A stretch of DNA of 64,000 bases, taken from Gigaspora margarita (lineage: Eukaryota > Glomeromycota > Glomeromycetes > Diversisporales > Gigasporaceae). Of this stretch, positions 34,310-45,754 are shown piece after piece. Position 1 is the first letter of the stretch; every line of letters starts with the position of its first letter. A program made the position numbers and the translations under genes. Location of the stretch: assembly GCA_009809945.1 (NCBI GenBank), contig WTPW01001587.1, positions 96,442-160,441 on the forward strand, in the 5' to 3' direction. Under the pieces are notes generated by a model. It had not been told where the DNA came from. It made no database searches and was given only the letters and a program-made list of their open reading frames with translations.

Positions 34310-34880
34310 GAAATTTTATATTTCATATTTATATTCAATAAGACCCTGGCTTCAAAGATCCTAAATTCTTTTTTCAAGATCCTAAATTCTTACTAATGAC
34401 ATTGTTAAAGGGTAGACCACGTAAAAACACTGAACTATATGTGGAAGGTGGCAAAGATCTTAAAAAGAATGCATGTTTAGTTTTGGTGTTGTGGTATGAA
34501 GATTTTCGTATTTATATTCAACAAAGTCTTGTCTTCAAAGATCCCAAATTCTTTTTATAAGATCCTAAATTTTTGTTAGTAACAATGTCAAAGAGTAGAC
34601 CACGTAAAAACACAGAATCATGTGCAATATGTGGCATAGATCTTTAAAAAATACAAAATTACAGTAGTTTCAGTATTATGGTATGAAAATTTTCGTGTTT
34701 ATATTTAATAAGATTTAACTTCTATATCTAAAATTCTTTTTTGGAGCCCCAAATTCTTGCTAGTGACAATGCCAAGGTAGACCACATAAAATACTGAACT
34801 GTGTACAGTATGCGACAAAGATCTTTAAAGAAATACAGGAAAAGTTTTGGTTTTGCAGTATTGAAATGTAAAAATTTTCA
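34310..34880 (+). repeat. Three ~185-bp tandem units, each with a GRPRKNT...CxxC-like coding remnant
   Basis: Each unit contains, in order, TTATATTCAA(C/T)AA, AGATCC(T)AAATTCTT and a stretch translating as a basic RPRKNTE motif. In unit 2 this is followed by CAICG, giving an AT-hook-like basic motif next to a CxxC pair. Unit 1 reads GRPRKNTELYVEGGKDLKK, unit 2 reads SRPRKNTESCAICGIDL, and unit 3 is frameshifted. This looks like an amplified, decayed small DNA-binding-type coding segment. No named family is claimed. Confidence 0.6.
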
Positions 34881-35709
34881 GTTTATATTCAAATAATAAT
34901 CTTAAAACAGTTTATTTATCTATTTTATAGAAGTTAATTGTCTAGTAAGTCAACGTAGATGAGGTTTAGATCAAATATGTATGAGTGGTATTGTTTAATT
35001 TGATATAAGTTAATTGTTTCAATTCGTCTCTAGAGCATCTCTAGTAAGAGTGCTACAGAAAAATAAAACAAAGTTACTATTAAAATATATTACTGTATTA
35101 AATGAAAAAATAATGCTTTTCGATAATAAATTGTTTGGCAATAGTCGTATATCGATATTGATTGTTATTGATTTGATTGGTCAGCGATCACGTTTTGATC
35201 AACATTATTACACAAATATCACTGTCATTAATTTGATTGGTTAATTGTTATGTTTTGATCATCAAATGTGACAAAATCAAATTTATGTGATATATTGAAT
35301 GGAAACAAATCCGCCCATATGCAGATCAGAATTTTGGGTTTCCCAAGTTCCTATTGGTCGAGCAAATTTTGTCCCTCATTGAATGATGTAAAAAGTGTCA
35401 ATTCGAATAATTGTTTGTAATTGTTATTTCCGTGAAAGTAAATATTTATTCAAATCTTTCTTCTCATTAATACTAGTTCTCTAGCTCTTCACAATTGAAC
35501 AAAAACACTTTGGAAGCTCTTTATTCAGTTGTTTTTCTTGAATCGTTTCATTGCAAACTGAAATAAACGTATATGAGAGGACAGTCAAGTAGGAATTAAA
35601 ATTTTAGCATTATTTTTTTATTAACTGTTATTTATTTATTTATTTATTTATTTATTTTTTTAAATTATGTTTTTTTTTAATTCGTTTTTTATTTTTAAAT
35701 TATTTTATT

Positions 35710-35809
35710 TAACCGCGAAATAACGCACAGAGTTATTTTGAGTTCGGTCTGAATTTAGGCTAAAATTCAAAACCACACACCATAGCATTATTTCGTGGTT
35801 ATGCAGTAT
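35710..35809. mobile_element. Small inverted-repeat insertion, AACCGCGAAATAACGC ends
   Basis: ACCGCGAAATAACGCACAG is mirrored by CATTATTTCGTGGTTATGCAG. An equivalent lies at 58592-58703 at the same place in the second copy of the 2.5-kb element, so it is probably part of that element. Confidence 0.5.
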
Positions 35810-36355
35810 TTCATTTTTTTTAATTTTTACCGGGGGACATCAAAGGGGAAGGGGGAGGAGTGATATTAACCGAAAACTTAACTTTAAATGGCCTAGATAG
35901 GTTTTATGTAGTAATATAATAAGCAAAATTGCCTACCGGTAAGATCATCAAATTCTTAATTTGATTGGTCAGTTGTCACGTGATTCTGCTTCGCTTTAGA
36001 CAATCCCATAGAGCTATATACGTACATACGTACATCAGCTACTTTATAAATGCTTAATATATACTAGTAATATCATGCACGAAGTAATAAATCGAATTTA
36101 TATATTGAATTTGATTTCTAAATAATGATAATATTTCTTTTATTTTTATTTTTTTTTCATATGTTCGTTTTACCTGGGGGCCGGGGGACCATTGGGGGGA
36201 GGAGGGGGGGGTGATGTTAACCAAAAAATTAACTTCAAACGGCCTAAAGTGGGAATCTAGACTTTTAATTTCTTGCATAAAATAATACACCAAGAATATT
36301 GTGTACCATATGGGCAAAAATCTCCAATTTCAGTGATTATTTCATATGAGTGATA

Positions 36356-36616
36356 AGGCCAGACCAATTTAATTCAGTGGTTTACATTACCCCCCTCAGA
36401 GCTCCCCCCCCCCCCCTCATAGAAAAAAATTTAGATAGATATACATAGGACTACGGAATATTCAGAAAGTTTTTATATAGTCCCGGAACAAATCGGAAAA
36501 AAATTTTTTTTGAAAAAGAAATTTTTAAAATTTTACTATATGAACCACCCCTCCCTCCCCCCCCTCTTTTGTGAGAAGGATGTAATGTAAACCACCGAAT
36601 TAAATTGGTCTGGCCT
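36356..36616. mobile_element. MITE, GGCCAGACCAATTTAATTC ends, TAA-flanked
   Basis: GGCCAGACCAATTTAATTC is mirrored perfectly by GAATTAAATTGGTCTGGCC. Long C tracts and G tracts face each other inside. TAA lies at both flanks. It interrupts the outer hAT-like copy relative to the inner copy, which gives an empty site for comparison (GAGTGATAAGG(T)). A relative is at 56686-56917. Confidence 0.82.
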
Positions 36617-37187
36617 AAGGTTAAATAAATTCGAGCCAATCATTTATGTGATTTAGATGATTATTGACGAAATTATAAGCTCGATTATGAATTTCTTATG
36701 AGCGTTTATGGATTTTTGTATGTATATAACCTAGTTATAAATTTTTGTATGTATGTACAGAACTTGATCACTATAAATTTTAGTACATTTATACCTGATT
36801 ATACACCTGATTACTTATAAATTTTTATATGTTTATGATTTGATCGCTTTGTTACCATTATAATTTTAAATATGTATTATATAATAATAATTTAAAAAAT
36901 AAGGCAAATCTGAATTGATGAATTTAATAATTATAAGATTCAAATGTTTTAAAAGTAGGTAAAGTCTATATAAGCATTTTTATTTGTAATCAATGCTTTA
37001 AGATTTATAAGGAATGTTATTATTTTAACGAGAAATTACATTCCTCGTGATGATATATACATATATATATGTATAGATATTTATTAATCGTGAAAAATCC
37101 AGAGAATCTACTCGATCCCGCGATCCCGTGCGGATCCCGCGCGGGATTTTTTAAAAAAATCGGGATTTGGCCATCACTACTTCCGAG

Positions 37188-37538
37188 GTATTCTGCGGCT
37201 CACAATATCTTAAAAATTTTTGTTTCGATTAATTTTCGCAAAGTGATTATAAACATAGTCTTTTTATATGATCTTACTATTAACATTGCGATTTTACTAT
37301 AAACATTGTTGATTTTACTATAAACATTGCCTTGCTACGTGATTTTGCTATAAGCATGGTTTTATAGCCCAACTTTAAACAAACTTCAAAAGAAACCAAC
37401 TATTAATGTAACAAAATTTGTTTGTCAAAATTATCGCGTTATAATCAATCATAATCATGGTCAATTCTACACACTAACGCGTTTGTGTAATGTAATAATT
37501 ATTGTATGGCGAACCAATGGTCATATAAATACTACGTG
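37188..37538. repeat. Short direct repeats of TTTTACTATAAACATTG; no gene
   Basis: Between 37255 and 37370 the phrase GATTTTACTATAAACATTG or a close variant appears about four times. No reading frame is supported. Confidence 0.55.
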
Positions 37539-37984
37539 TTACAGCTGATTTGAAAATTAGTGATCTTCCCCAGTATCACCATAAAAATTTTGCAGTCACG
37601 TGATAGACTGTGGCACATATGTGTGGCTCAGCCAATAAAATTGCAAATCAAGAATGCATATCTACCTACATACAGTACATACGTACGTACATACCACTTA
37701 AAGAACTCAAAAATAAAAATGCACTAGATTGTGTATTACTTTGCTAGTGGGCTTAATGCAATTCATGAAGCCGGTTAATATTATGGATTTTGCTTGTAAA
37801 CTATTTCAAAAGCTCAAATTCTAAAGAATTTTTCCTCCAGAAGTATATATACCCAAGTCAGATATTTATTCTTTCAAAATAATTATGTCAGAAGTTTTTA
37901 CTGGATATCCTTTATATTATATTTTACATACAACAAAGATCTAGCAAGACATATTTGTCTAGACTATAGCAAAAATTAGATGTG

Positions 37985-38385
37985 TAGTTCCTTAAAAACG
38001 TCAAGTTTTCCATACAAAATCTAAAGTTTATTGGTATTTTACAAAAGCTTCAAGCTCTTTGTTATGGTGCAAGGTTGACAGCATACCAGAAGATGTTGAA
38101 TCTGATGAATAAGTGCTTAGGTGCGAACTTATAAGCCAAGCAACTTCTAGAGAATTAGTTAAAAAACTGAATGTTTTTTAAAAGATTTGAAATTTGAAGA
38201 AACTGAATTAGCAAACAAGTTAAAGAAAAAAAGATTCTGGCAAAAATTCCTTGGCAAAAATTCCTTGACATATGATCTAGTTAAGTCTGCACGACTCAGT
38301 TATCAAATACATTCCCAAGCTATTTATACAAGTCGACTTTTGCATCTTTCAAATTATTCTAAACCAGGTAATAGTATTTTTTTTT
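37985..38385 (+). pseudogene. Degenerate coding stretch inside the MULE, family not recognised
   Basis: With one or two frameshifts and TAA stops, the plus strand reads KVYWYFTKASSSLLWCKVDS, then IPEDVESDE, LISQATSRELVKKLNVF, and from about 38190 an open stretch FEETELANKLKKKRFWQKFL...YDLVKSARLSYQIHSQAIY. A plausible splice donor (CCAG|GTAATA near 38367) and a T-rich stretch ending TTTAG near 38442 follow, so it may have been an intron-containing gene fragment. It lies between the left TIR and the transposase. It could be captured host sequence (pack-MULE cargo) or an extra MULE-encoded protein. Function unknown. Confidence 0.5.
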
Positions 38386-38810
38386 ATTAAAAAAGTTAAT
38401 GATATGTAATAATTGTAAAAATTTCTGAATATGTAAATTTAGGTAATGATGCTTATTCGAATAATATTCAGATATCAAATACTTGCATGAACGGTGAAAA
38501 GTAATTGGATCTTAATCAAAAAGTAATGTTTAAAAATTAATATAAAGCATAAAATTAAATAAGAAACTTTGAATACAATAATAAATAGTTTAATTTAAGG
38601 CTAAACATGGCATTATATAATAGTAAAATCGAACTAAAGCATTATATTAAATATCCTTGTATAATAAATGATGCACCAAGTAGACTTGTTTAAACTCCGA
38701 TTAGCAAACAACTATAAATGTGGGAAAATTTGTAAATCGTTAATATGCAATTCTTTCTTAATATTTTTTCTTTTAATATTTTATTAATACACACCAGTAT
38801 ACAAGATAAG

Positions 38811-41186
38811 ATGGAAGCTTCTTTAAATCTGGCTATTACAACCGTTGAGTGTACTAGATGCGGTGTTATAAAGCCATTATGTGACTTTATGGATTATAAC
38901 AAGAATAACCATGTCGTAAAACGTAGTACCTGTAAAAATTGTCGTGATAAAACTGTTCAGCAATATAAAATGGCCAAAAAAAGAGCGTTTGAAACAGAAG
39001 AGAATGAAGAAGATTATGAAGATTCAAATTCTTTGGATGTACTAGAACCAACTGAACTATCTGATTATATAATTAAGCTTTCAGATCTTTATTCGATGCA
39101 ATTTGAAAACAAAGAAAATTTATCAAAATTTTATTTTGAATGTTCAGTAAATGTATCAATGCTTGATAGTACAACAAAGAAAATAGCTGATTACTTAGCT
39201 GAATCTATTGAAGATGCGGATGGTTTTACGTGGATATATCATCAGTGTTATTCAGGAAAACGTGCAGTAAGTTACTGGTACTATTGTTCCCAAAGAAAAG
39301 AATTAGCAAGCAAGCGTAAAAAGCATCAAGATATATTGAAGCAACGGGACAAACCAGCAATGGATCGGTTCAACTGTAATGGAGTTGTAAAAATCGTTAT
39401 TGATAAGGAAAATAATATAGCAAAATTATCAGTGCAGCATGATTTTTTGCATGAAAAACCAATTGAGACTACAGTACCTCAGGAGGTGAAAAATTTCATA
39501 AAGGACAATATCGATTTACTACCAAGAGAAATCTATGCTCAACTTGTAGCTTAAGGTTTGAATTTGTGTATTCGTCAAAACCAGATACATTTCTGGTGGT
39601 CTCAATTGGGGCAACATAGATATAAAAGATATGAAGATTCAATTAAGTCAGCAGTTAAATGGCTTAAGGACGAATGCAGCAATATTATTTTAGAAGAGAC
39701 TTCTCCTCGTGCTGTTGCGTTTCAACTAAATTTTATGAATATTTTAAGCAAAAGGAAATAAAAATTCATGAATGTGGAATGGATGCTACATACAATACTA
39801 ATAATCTTGGATTTGAATTATATGTACTTCATGCTGAGATGAACGGGACAGGTTTTCCTCTTGCCTACATGTTTTTGGAACACAATGGTCAATGTGGTGA
39901 AGGAATTCGAACTGCTATAATTCAAAATTTTCTTACAAAATTACGTGATACAGGAATTTATCCAGAATTTTTTCATACCGACAAAGACTTTTCACAAATA
40001 AATGCAGCAAGATTTACTTGGGAAGGAGTAAAAATACAATTATGCAAATGGCATATACAAAAAGCGATTAAAACAAGGTTGGCTAGTAATAAGTCAACTA
40101 GAAATAGCCAATATAATCACTTATCTGAATTTGGCTCCCGTTTTCCATTTAATGAGAATGACCAACAACAATCAGGAAATTTTTGCCCAAAAGAATTGCG
40201 TCCCATTGTTTGGCAAATAATGGAGAAGCATCTCCATCAACATCCATTGATCCCTACAAATTCTGGTCAGTTTTTAACAAGTGCAACAATCCGGGAAGAA
40301 GCAATCAAAGATATGTATGAATTTTGCAAAAAGCACTCCCTAATTTCACTCTGGCAATATTTATGGTGTGAATGGTACACTGATAAGCGTTGACCATTAT
40401 GGGCACGATCTGCATGTGAAGAAAAATCTCTATTCTGAAAACAACAATGTTCATCGAAGGTCACTGGAAAGTGATCAAGAGAGATTTTTTGTATAAATTT
40501 TTCCGACCGCGTTTAGATCTTGTTGTATATGTACTAATGACGAAAGTAGTTCCTCATCAATGGAGAAAATTTCAACAGATCCAATCTGATAGGGAAGCAC
40601 CACAATGGATTAAGCAAATAAAGTCTGAGTGGAAAAAATTATCTGCACGTCCGATTGAAAATGAATATGTGACTGATATTGATAAATGGACATGTGGATG
40701 CACATACTTTTTAATTAGTCGATTTAATTTGTGCAAGCACCTAGTTTACAAAAAAGGACCAATTGATGATGGCAATTTCTTCAAAGGCTTGAAAAGGAAT
40801 CGTCAACCTCCATTTTTGACTAATCTGCATGTAAACCAGTCAATTTCATATGATAATGACGATAATTCAGCAGAGAATGTGATACAAGTTGTTAATGATA
40901 ATGATAATTCAGCAGAGAATATGATGCAAATTGTTAATGATAACGATAATTCAATAAATAAAGATAGCCAAAATATTTCTATGATGAATTAATAGAATCA
41001 ACGATCAAAGCGCTTGCTCTTTTGCAAGAACAAAAAGCAGCTAACAACTTGCATTGGGTAAATGGAGTAAAGAAAAATTTTAATCAAATTATCAAAATGG
41101 TGGAAGAAGTGGAACAGTATCGGAGAAGAAGGACAATGCCTTTTACTTTTAAAGGTCATACTCACAATACACGATTTTTAAACTAG
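38811..41186 (+). pseudogene. MULE transposase with N-terminal zinc motif, DDE core and SWIM finger, disrupted
   Basis: The likely start is ATG at 38811 (an in-frame upstream ATG at 38745 also exists). Order: a CxxC...CxxC zinc-like motif (CTRCGVIKPL...CKNCRD), an acidic linker, and a FLYWCH/WRKY-like region with FTWIYHQC...H. The DDE core follows with GMDATYNTN (first Asp), FFHTDKDFSQ (second Asp), CKWHIQKAI, and MFIEGHWKVIKRD (Glu). A SWIM finger comes next (WTCGCTYF...NLCKH), then the C-terminal tail ending at TAG 41184-41186. Breaks: TAA at 39552, a frameshift near 39740, TGA for an expected Trp at 40391, a frameshift near 40440 and another near 40985. Domain order is complete but it is not translatable. 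It catalysed excision and insertion of Mutator elements. Confidence 0.9.
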
Positions 41187-41767
41187 CACTTTCACAAAAT
41201 TGCTTTTCAAAACTGATCTGAATGAGTAATGACAACTAAATAACTGGTAACGAGAACAAATAGGATTAAGGATGTTAAAAAATAGTCAAGGATACAAGTT
41301 TATAGGTTTTTTTCTCTTTTAGCAAGTTAGGCATTATAGCGATTACATACAATTAAAAATATAGTATCAAATATACATATGTTAATATTTTAAAGTATTA
41401 AACTTTGAAAGTAAAGTCTTTAGCTTATATTCATTTAGCACACATTTATTAAAATTGTACATGTTTTGAAATTTTACTAGTTCACCAATGAAATATGTTT
41501 CAATGTAGTACGATATCACGTGACTGCAAAATTTTTATGGCGATACTGGGGAAGATAAAATTAGTGGGATGGGACATGTGATGAATTTTGTGATGATCAT
41601 CGGTATCGTTTGTTTTGATTTTCGGACTGATCCGGGATGTTTTATAACAAACCATCTCGGATCAGTCCTTATTATCGAAAACTATAAAATTCAAATCAGC
41701 TGTAAATTCTTTTCTCACGCTTTTAATATAGCTAAATCAACAGCTAATTCTGCAGTTCGCTACATAG

Positions 41768-42854
41768 ATCTTATCCCCCAATGAGCTCTTGTCACTCGAA
41801 GGGTATTATTCCTGTATCATTTTTAGTGGAAAAAGCGAACAACTTAAAGCTTAGGCAATGAATGACTTTTATAAGACCTTAGATTCTATCCCACAAAATT
41901 CAGATGCCTATAACAGGACTCAAACACTTTTGAGCACAAAAAAGGTTAGTTGATTTCCGTGTCAATATATAGAAATGACATTTTGGTCATATAAAAAAAG
42001 CAAATATTTTTGCTATCTGAGATATTTCTTACATGTTTTTTTTGTATACAGGCGGACCTAAAAAGAGTAAATAAAATTTTGAAAAAAAACATGGTATTCT
42101 GAAAGACGTGACGAACATCAAATCGAGCCAAAGAGAAGTCAGAAGATGTTATCGCCTCCACTCCCTCAAAGAAACAAAGAGTTAAAAACCTAGATGCTAC
42201 TTTATCTGCTTAATCGAATGTAAATGTGGAAATAGAAGATTTACCACGTAAGATTAATTTTATTAGTTTGAAATAATACAATTTGTACTTGTCCATCTTC
42301 ATTTTTACCATTCTTTATAATTTACAGACTCTGTAACACGTTCGGAAGCTTACAAGAGTGTGGCCTTTGAAGAAGTTGCAATAAAAGACCTCCTTCAACC
42401 CTTTAAACCATCAGAGGTTCCCAAATCGGTCCAAGATTATTTGAATAAGAAGCTGAAAATATCAACCAAGAAGGATGTTCCATCATGGTTTAACGGGTTG
42501 ATGGGATATTTAACGAAACATGGGAGTTTGTATCTGCAGTTGATACAAGTAAAAATAATTATCTGCCCAAATGACGCTGCAGATGGAGCTCTCGTCCCAA
42601 GATACATTCATACAGTTTTGGAGCTTAAGAAGCTGAAGAGTGCATCCGGCTTGGCAGATGATGACAAAGGCCAGCAGCAGCCATCACGATAAGTTTTCTC
42701 CGCATTCCTCTCAGATGGAATTTATTTTTATGTCCTAACTTTTGATAGGAATAAATATAAATTCCAAGAGCTTCTAACAACGTTTTCAAGAGGGATTGCG
42801 ACCTTTCATCAAATGGTTGCCCAACGATCACCACATAAAATGACCGAGGATTAG
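41768..42854 (+). pseudogene. Intron-containing pseudogene, unrecognised family, possible PD-(D/E)xK-like nuclease remnant
   Basis: Three exons are inferred. Exon 1 ends ...NRTQTLLSTKK (frame containing ATG 41858) at a donor GTTAGT (41945). Intron 1 ends TATACAG at 42051. Exon 2 reads ADLKRVNKIL...VIASTPSKKQRVKNLDATL. Intron 2 is 42248-42327 (GTAAGA...TTACAG). Exon 3 reads SVTRSEAYKSVAFEEVAIKD...VPRYIHTVLELKKL, then TAA, and continues in frame FSAFLSDGIYFYVLTFDR...MTED to TAG at 42854. A GAL-(x)n-ELK arrangement and the FLSDG...FYVLTF block recall restriction-fold domains attached to Glomeromycotina effector-like proteins, but the assignment is tentative. Stops at four internal sites (TAG, TGA, TGA, TAA) each look like a C-to-T change of CAG, CGA or CAA. 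Confidence 0.6.
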
Positions 42855-44732
42855 TACGGTAAGTTTAAGCAAAAATTTTTTTGTAAAATATCTTATAATC
42901 TCATTAATGATAGAGATCGACTCTAAATTGTTCTAAATTGTTTTTTTGATTATGCGATTAAATATTTATTTTTTATTTTTTTTTTTAAACCTCTAGATGC
43001 TTCGACTTCCCTCCTTTATGCTTCGTTTTTTTTTTTTTTTTAAATTTCTAGATACTTAGGTTTCCCTTCGTTGTTATTTTTTTTTAAACTTCTTGATACT
43101 TCGGTTTCTCTTCGTTGTTTTGGCCTTTGTATTTATTAATGACGATATAACAATAATATTTATATTAATAATGATAATAATAATAAAGATAATAAAATTT
43201 GAATAGTTTTTTTTTATTTTCACATTCATTATTATTTTTTTTCTTAATTCTACTTGAATCGACCTTTTTTTATTTGAATCGATCTTTTTTGATCGCAAGG
43301 ATATAGTTTTATGACTCGTGAAACCTTCGATTGAATATCAAAGGTCCTCAGTTATTTTTCAATCGGTGGAAACTAAAAGATAACGACAAATTTCGTGATC
43401 GATGCAGAGCAAAAATTTTGTGAGAACGTTTAAAATTAGTGAAAACCTGAAATTCTTTTGTATACATCCTAAAATTAAAATCTTCGAATCCAATAAAGTT
43501 TGCAACAAGTTCGCGACCACTGTTTGAATAATAAAACATAAAAGTTATTACACTTATCTGTGTTTTTTCTCTGAATTCAGCTATAACTTAAATAAATCCT
43601 GAGAAACTCAATTCGGCAAACTAAATTGACTTGTAATATCGCATCGGTTTATTAAAACTCGAAGTATTCGTACATGGTTAGAGTTAGACTGGTACATTAC
43701 CTTTATTCGTATTGCTACCTAGATTAGCCGTTACATTCTTATGGATGATATCGTTGAATTTTAGTGAATTAGGTGGAAGTCGTGACTGGGCTCTTTTCAA
43801 CTCATAACTCGCGAATTAAATTCGGAAGAGTATCCGAAAAATAAGCTTTAATTATTTTTTGGATTTATTCGAGTTTTCTGAGTCACAAAATTAATTGTTA
43901 AAAACTTCATTAACAGTTTATCAAAATACTATCAAGATTAATATATACTATTCTTATTACTAAATCGTTTAGCAAACTATAAAGAATATGCGAACAGCTT
44001 TTCTGCTCAATTTTAATAGTAATTAGGTTTTAGTAAATTGTTCTTCGTCTTTATCAATTTACGTCGATTATTAATTAACTAATCACCCGATCAATATATC
44101 AAGATCACGGGAAGATTAATTATTAATAATACTCTGATCCGTATATTAATAATTGGAAACGAAGTTTCTGTTAATTCACAACGAATCAGGATACTATTAT
44201 TACATATGTTATTTGTATATTCGAAATTAATTTGTCATATTTTTATATTACAATTTTTTTAAGCAAATATGGACTTGGTGCTAGAGAAAAGAATGAAATT
44301 GATAAAATATTTTTTGTGAAAATTTTTTTGTCAATTTCGTCCCTTTTCCAGCACCAAACCCATATAGTCACAATGATTATTTGACGTGCCTTTTTTTGAA
44401 AAAAAGGAAATTACTAACAGATTTATTTAATGAAAAAAATTAATTTCAAATAATTATATACAGTGGACTCTATATATTGAACTTTCCTAATGTATAAAAC
44501 TCTTTTTCTCCATAGAATTACTCTAATTGATTTAATTTCAATCGTTTTTGATTAACTCATTGTTCACTTAATTGACCGTAATGATTTTAACTACACCTCG
44601 ATCACTAGCTAATACTAGCTAACCAAATTGAGGTACTGTTTGAGAATACCTAAGAATATTTTTAATCACAATCTTCAATGAGTTTGCCGAATGATCTGAC
44701 TAGCTAAATTGTGATATATTATTTTGGTCCGT
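42855..44732. other. No gene; short tandem repeat and AT-rich sequence
   Basis: 42993-43115 contains three units (~58 bp) of the form CTTCTAGATACTT(A/C)GGTTTCCCTTCGTTG with T runs. 44461 begins with ACAGTGGACTCTATATATTG, which resembles a mariner-type terminus, but no matching right end was found. No coding sequence is recognised. Confidence 0.45.
42993..43115. repeat. Tandem repeat, ~58-bp unit, 3 diverged copies
   Basis: Each unit has a T-rich run, a TTCTAGATACTT-like phrase and CGGTTTCCCTTCGTTG-like ending. Confidence 0.65.
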
Positions 44733-45082
44733 ATTATTTCACTGACACTCACTTCAAAAACACCATATTTCATTTCACCGACAAGTTTATATTACAGTCA
44801 CTTTTGTAGATAGTATATTTCGCTAACTATTCTAATCATATTGGCGAATTTGCTGAATTGGGTCTAAATTAGGATCCCTGGATTTACTATAGCAGGAGCA
44901 TAATAGCTGAAATTTTGTCATTTTTTTACAATCACTGTTAAAATTTATAGACCCTAATTTAGGTCTGTGAAATGAGCTGTCGGTGAATTATATTGTCTAT
45001 GAAATGAACTTGTTTGTAAATTAACTGCCTGTAAAATAAGCTTGTCTATGAATATGGTGTCTTTGAAGTGATTGTCGATGTG
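44733..45082. mobile_element. MITE related to 11433-11751
   Basis: GGTCCGTATTATTTCACTG at the left matches the other copy. Near the right end, GGTGTCTTTGAAGTGATTGTC mirrors the left-arm ACACTCACTTCAAAAACACC. GTCTATGAAATGA and TTTCACCGACAAG repeat inside. No target duplication is clear. Confidence 0.6.
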
Positions 45083-45098
45083 TTGATCAGAACATTTC

Positions 45099-45511
45099 AA
45101 TCAAGGGTCAAAATGTATTTAAATGTTTATGAATTAAATTTAATTAGCTGAAAGTATTTTTAATCGACCAAACGTGCTCGTCACTAAGATAAATAGGTCA
45201 TAAAATGCTAAATTATTAAGTTAAAAGAATCTTTTTTTTCTGCATTGGCTTATCAACCTTTATTAATATAAATAGATTTATTGTTCAAGCACTTTCATAT
45301 TTTTATTTCTACTCTTATGAGACTAGCTAAAATTACGTCATATGACTTGCGCATTATTTAGATCTGGAAAAATCGCATTTAGGTTGGTGCTTAAGGACGT
45401 TCTAAGTGTTTCCGACTTATTTATCATAATAACATGCACATTTGGTCGATTAAAATACATTATACTAACTAGAATTTAATTACAGTTACACTTTGACCCA
45501 TTGATTGAAGA
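45099..45511. mobile_element. Foldback MITE, TTCAATCAAGGGTCAAA ends
   Basis: TTCAATCAAGGGTCAAAATG is mirrored by CACTTTGACCCATTGATTGAA. Further in, TTTTTAATCGACCAAACGTG is mirrored by CACATTTGGTCGATTAAAA. The loop is AT-rich and non-coding. Confidence 0.75.
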
Positions 45512-45754
45512 GTTGAGAACGTAGTTGATGCACATCACTTTGGCTAATTACTGTAACTATAATCTGACAATACATGCAAGAAGTGCTATAAAAAGAAATG
45601 TAGCGTATCATGAAAAAGACAAATCAAAAAAAAAGAAAAAAATGCAAATGAACAAGGTTTGACTAATAGGATACTTGAAACGATGAACGTAAAGATTACC
45701 TTATGTATTTTTAATGCATTTAGCTATGGAATCAAAGGTCGGTTTAATTTAAAT

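Larger units (their letters stand above)
33758..36244. mobile_element. 2.5-kb TAA-targeting TIR element (PIF/Harbinger-like), copy 1
   Basis: GGCTGTTCAAAG...TTTGGTTAACATCAC at the left is mirrored by GTGATGTTAACCAAAAAATT...CAAACGGCC at the right, with TAA at both flanks (33755-33757, 36245-36247). G-rich tracts (GGGGAGGGG) lie just inside both ends. The interior is shared with 56507-58804 (for example GTGATATAGTGATCAGATTT, ACTAGTTCTCTAGCTCTTCA). It holds a triplicated segment at 34310-34880 but no transposase. Confidence 0.82.
31674..37179. mobile_element. hAT-like element (outer copy) with multi-level nested insertions
   Basis: The 8-bp duplication CTTCCGAG (31666-31673, 37180-37187) flanks TAGTGATGGAC at the left and its mirror GGCCATCACTA at the right. 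The subterminal motif GCGGGATTTTT is shared. The element's own sequence is 31674-31945 plus 36248-37179. Everything between is later insertion. It has no transposase of its own. The right subterminal part has repeated GATCCCGCG blocks. Confidence 0.88.
37563..41556. mobile_element. Mutator-like element (MULE) with 43-bp TIRs and 10-bp target duplication
   Basis: AAAATTAGTG (37553-37562 and 41557-41566) flanks ATCTTCCCCAGTATC and its mirror. The inverted repeats match for 43 bp with one difference (CATAAAAATTTTGCAGTCAC inside). A 9-10-bp duplication is typical of Mutator. The element carries a broken MULE transposase and, upstream of it, another degenerate coding stretch in the same orientation. 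Confidence 0.92.
37539..41704. mobile_element. MITE, TACAGCTGATTTG family, split by the Mutator-like element
   Basis: The left tip TTACAGCTGATTTG at 37539 and right tip CAAATCAGCTGTAA at about 41704 belong to the family at 29839-30088. Removing the 3994-bp insertion and one duplication rejoins ...GATTTGAAAATTAGTGGGA..., the expected MITE sequence. The internal arms ATCCGAGATGG / CGGGATG differ from the other copies. Confidence 0.8.

Noticed and set aside
44461..44700. mariner-type element starting ACAGTGGACTCTATATATTG
   Set aside because: No inverted right end or TA pair could be found in the following sequence.
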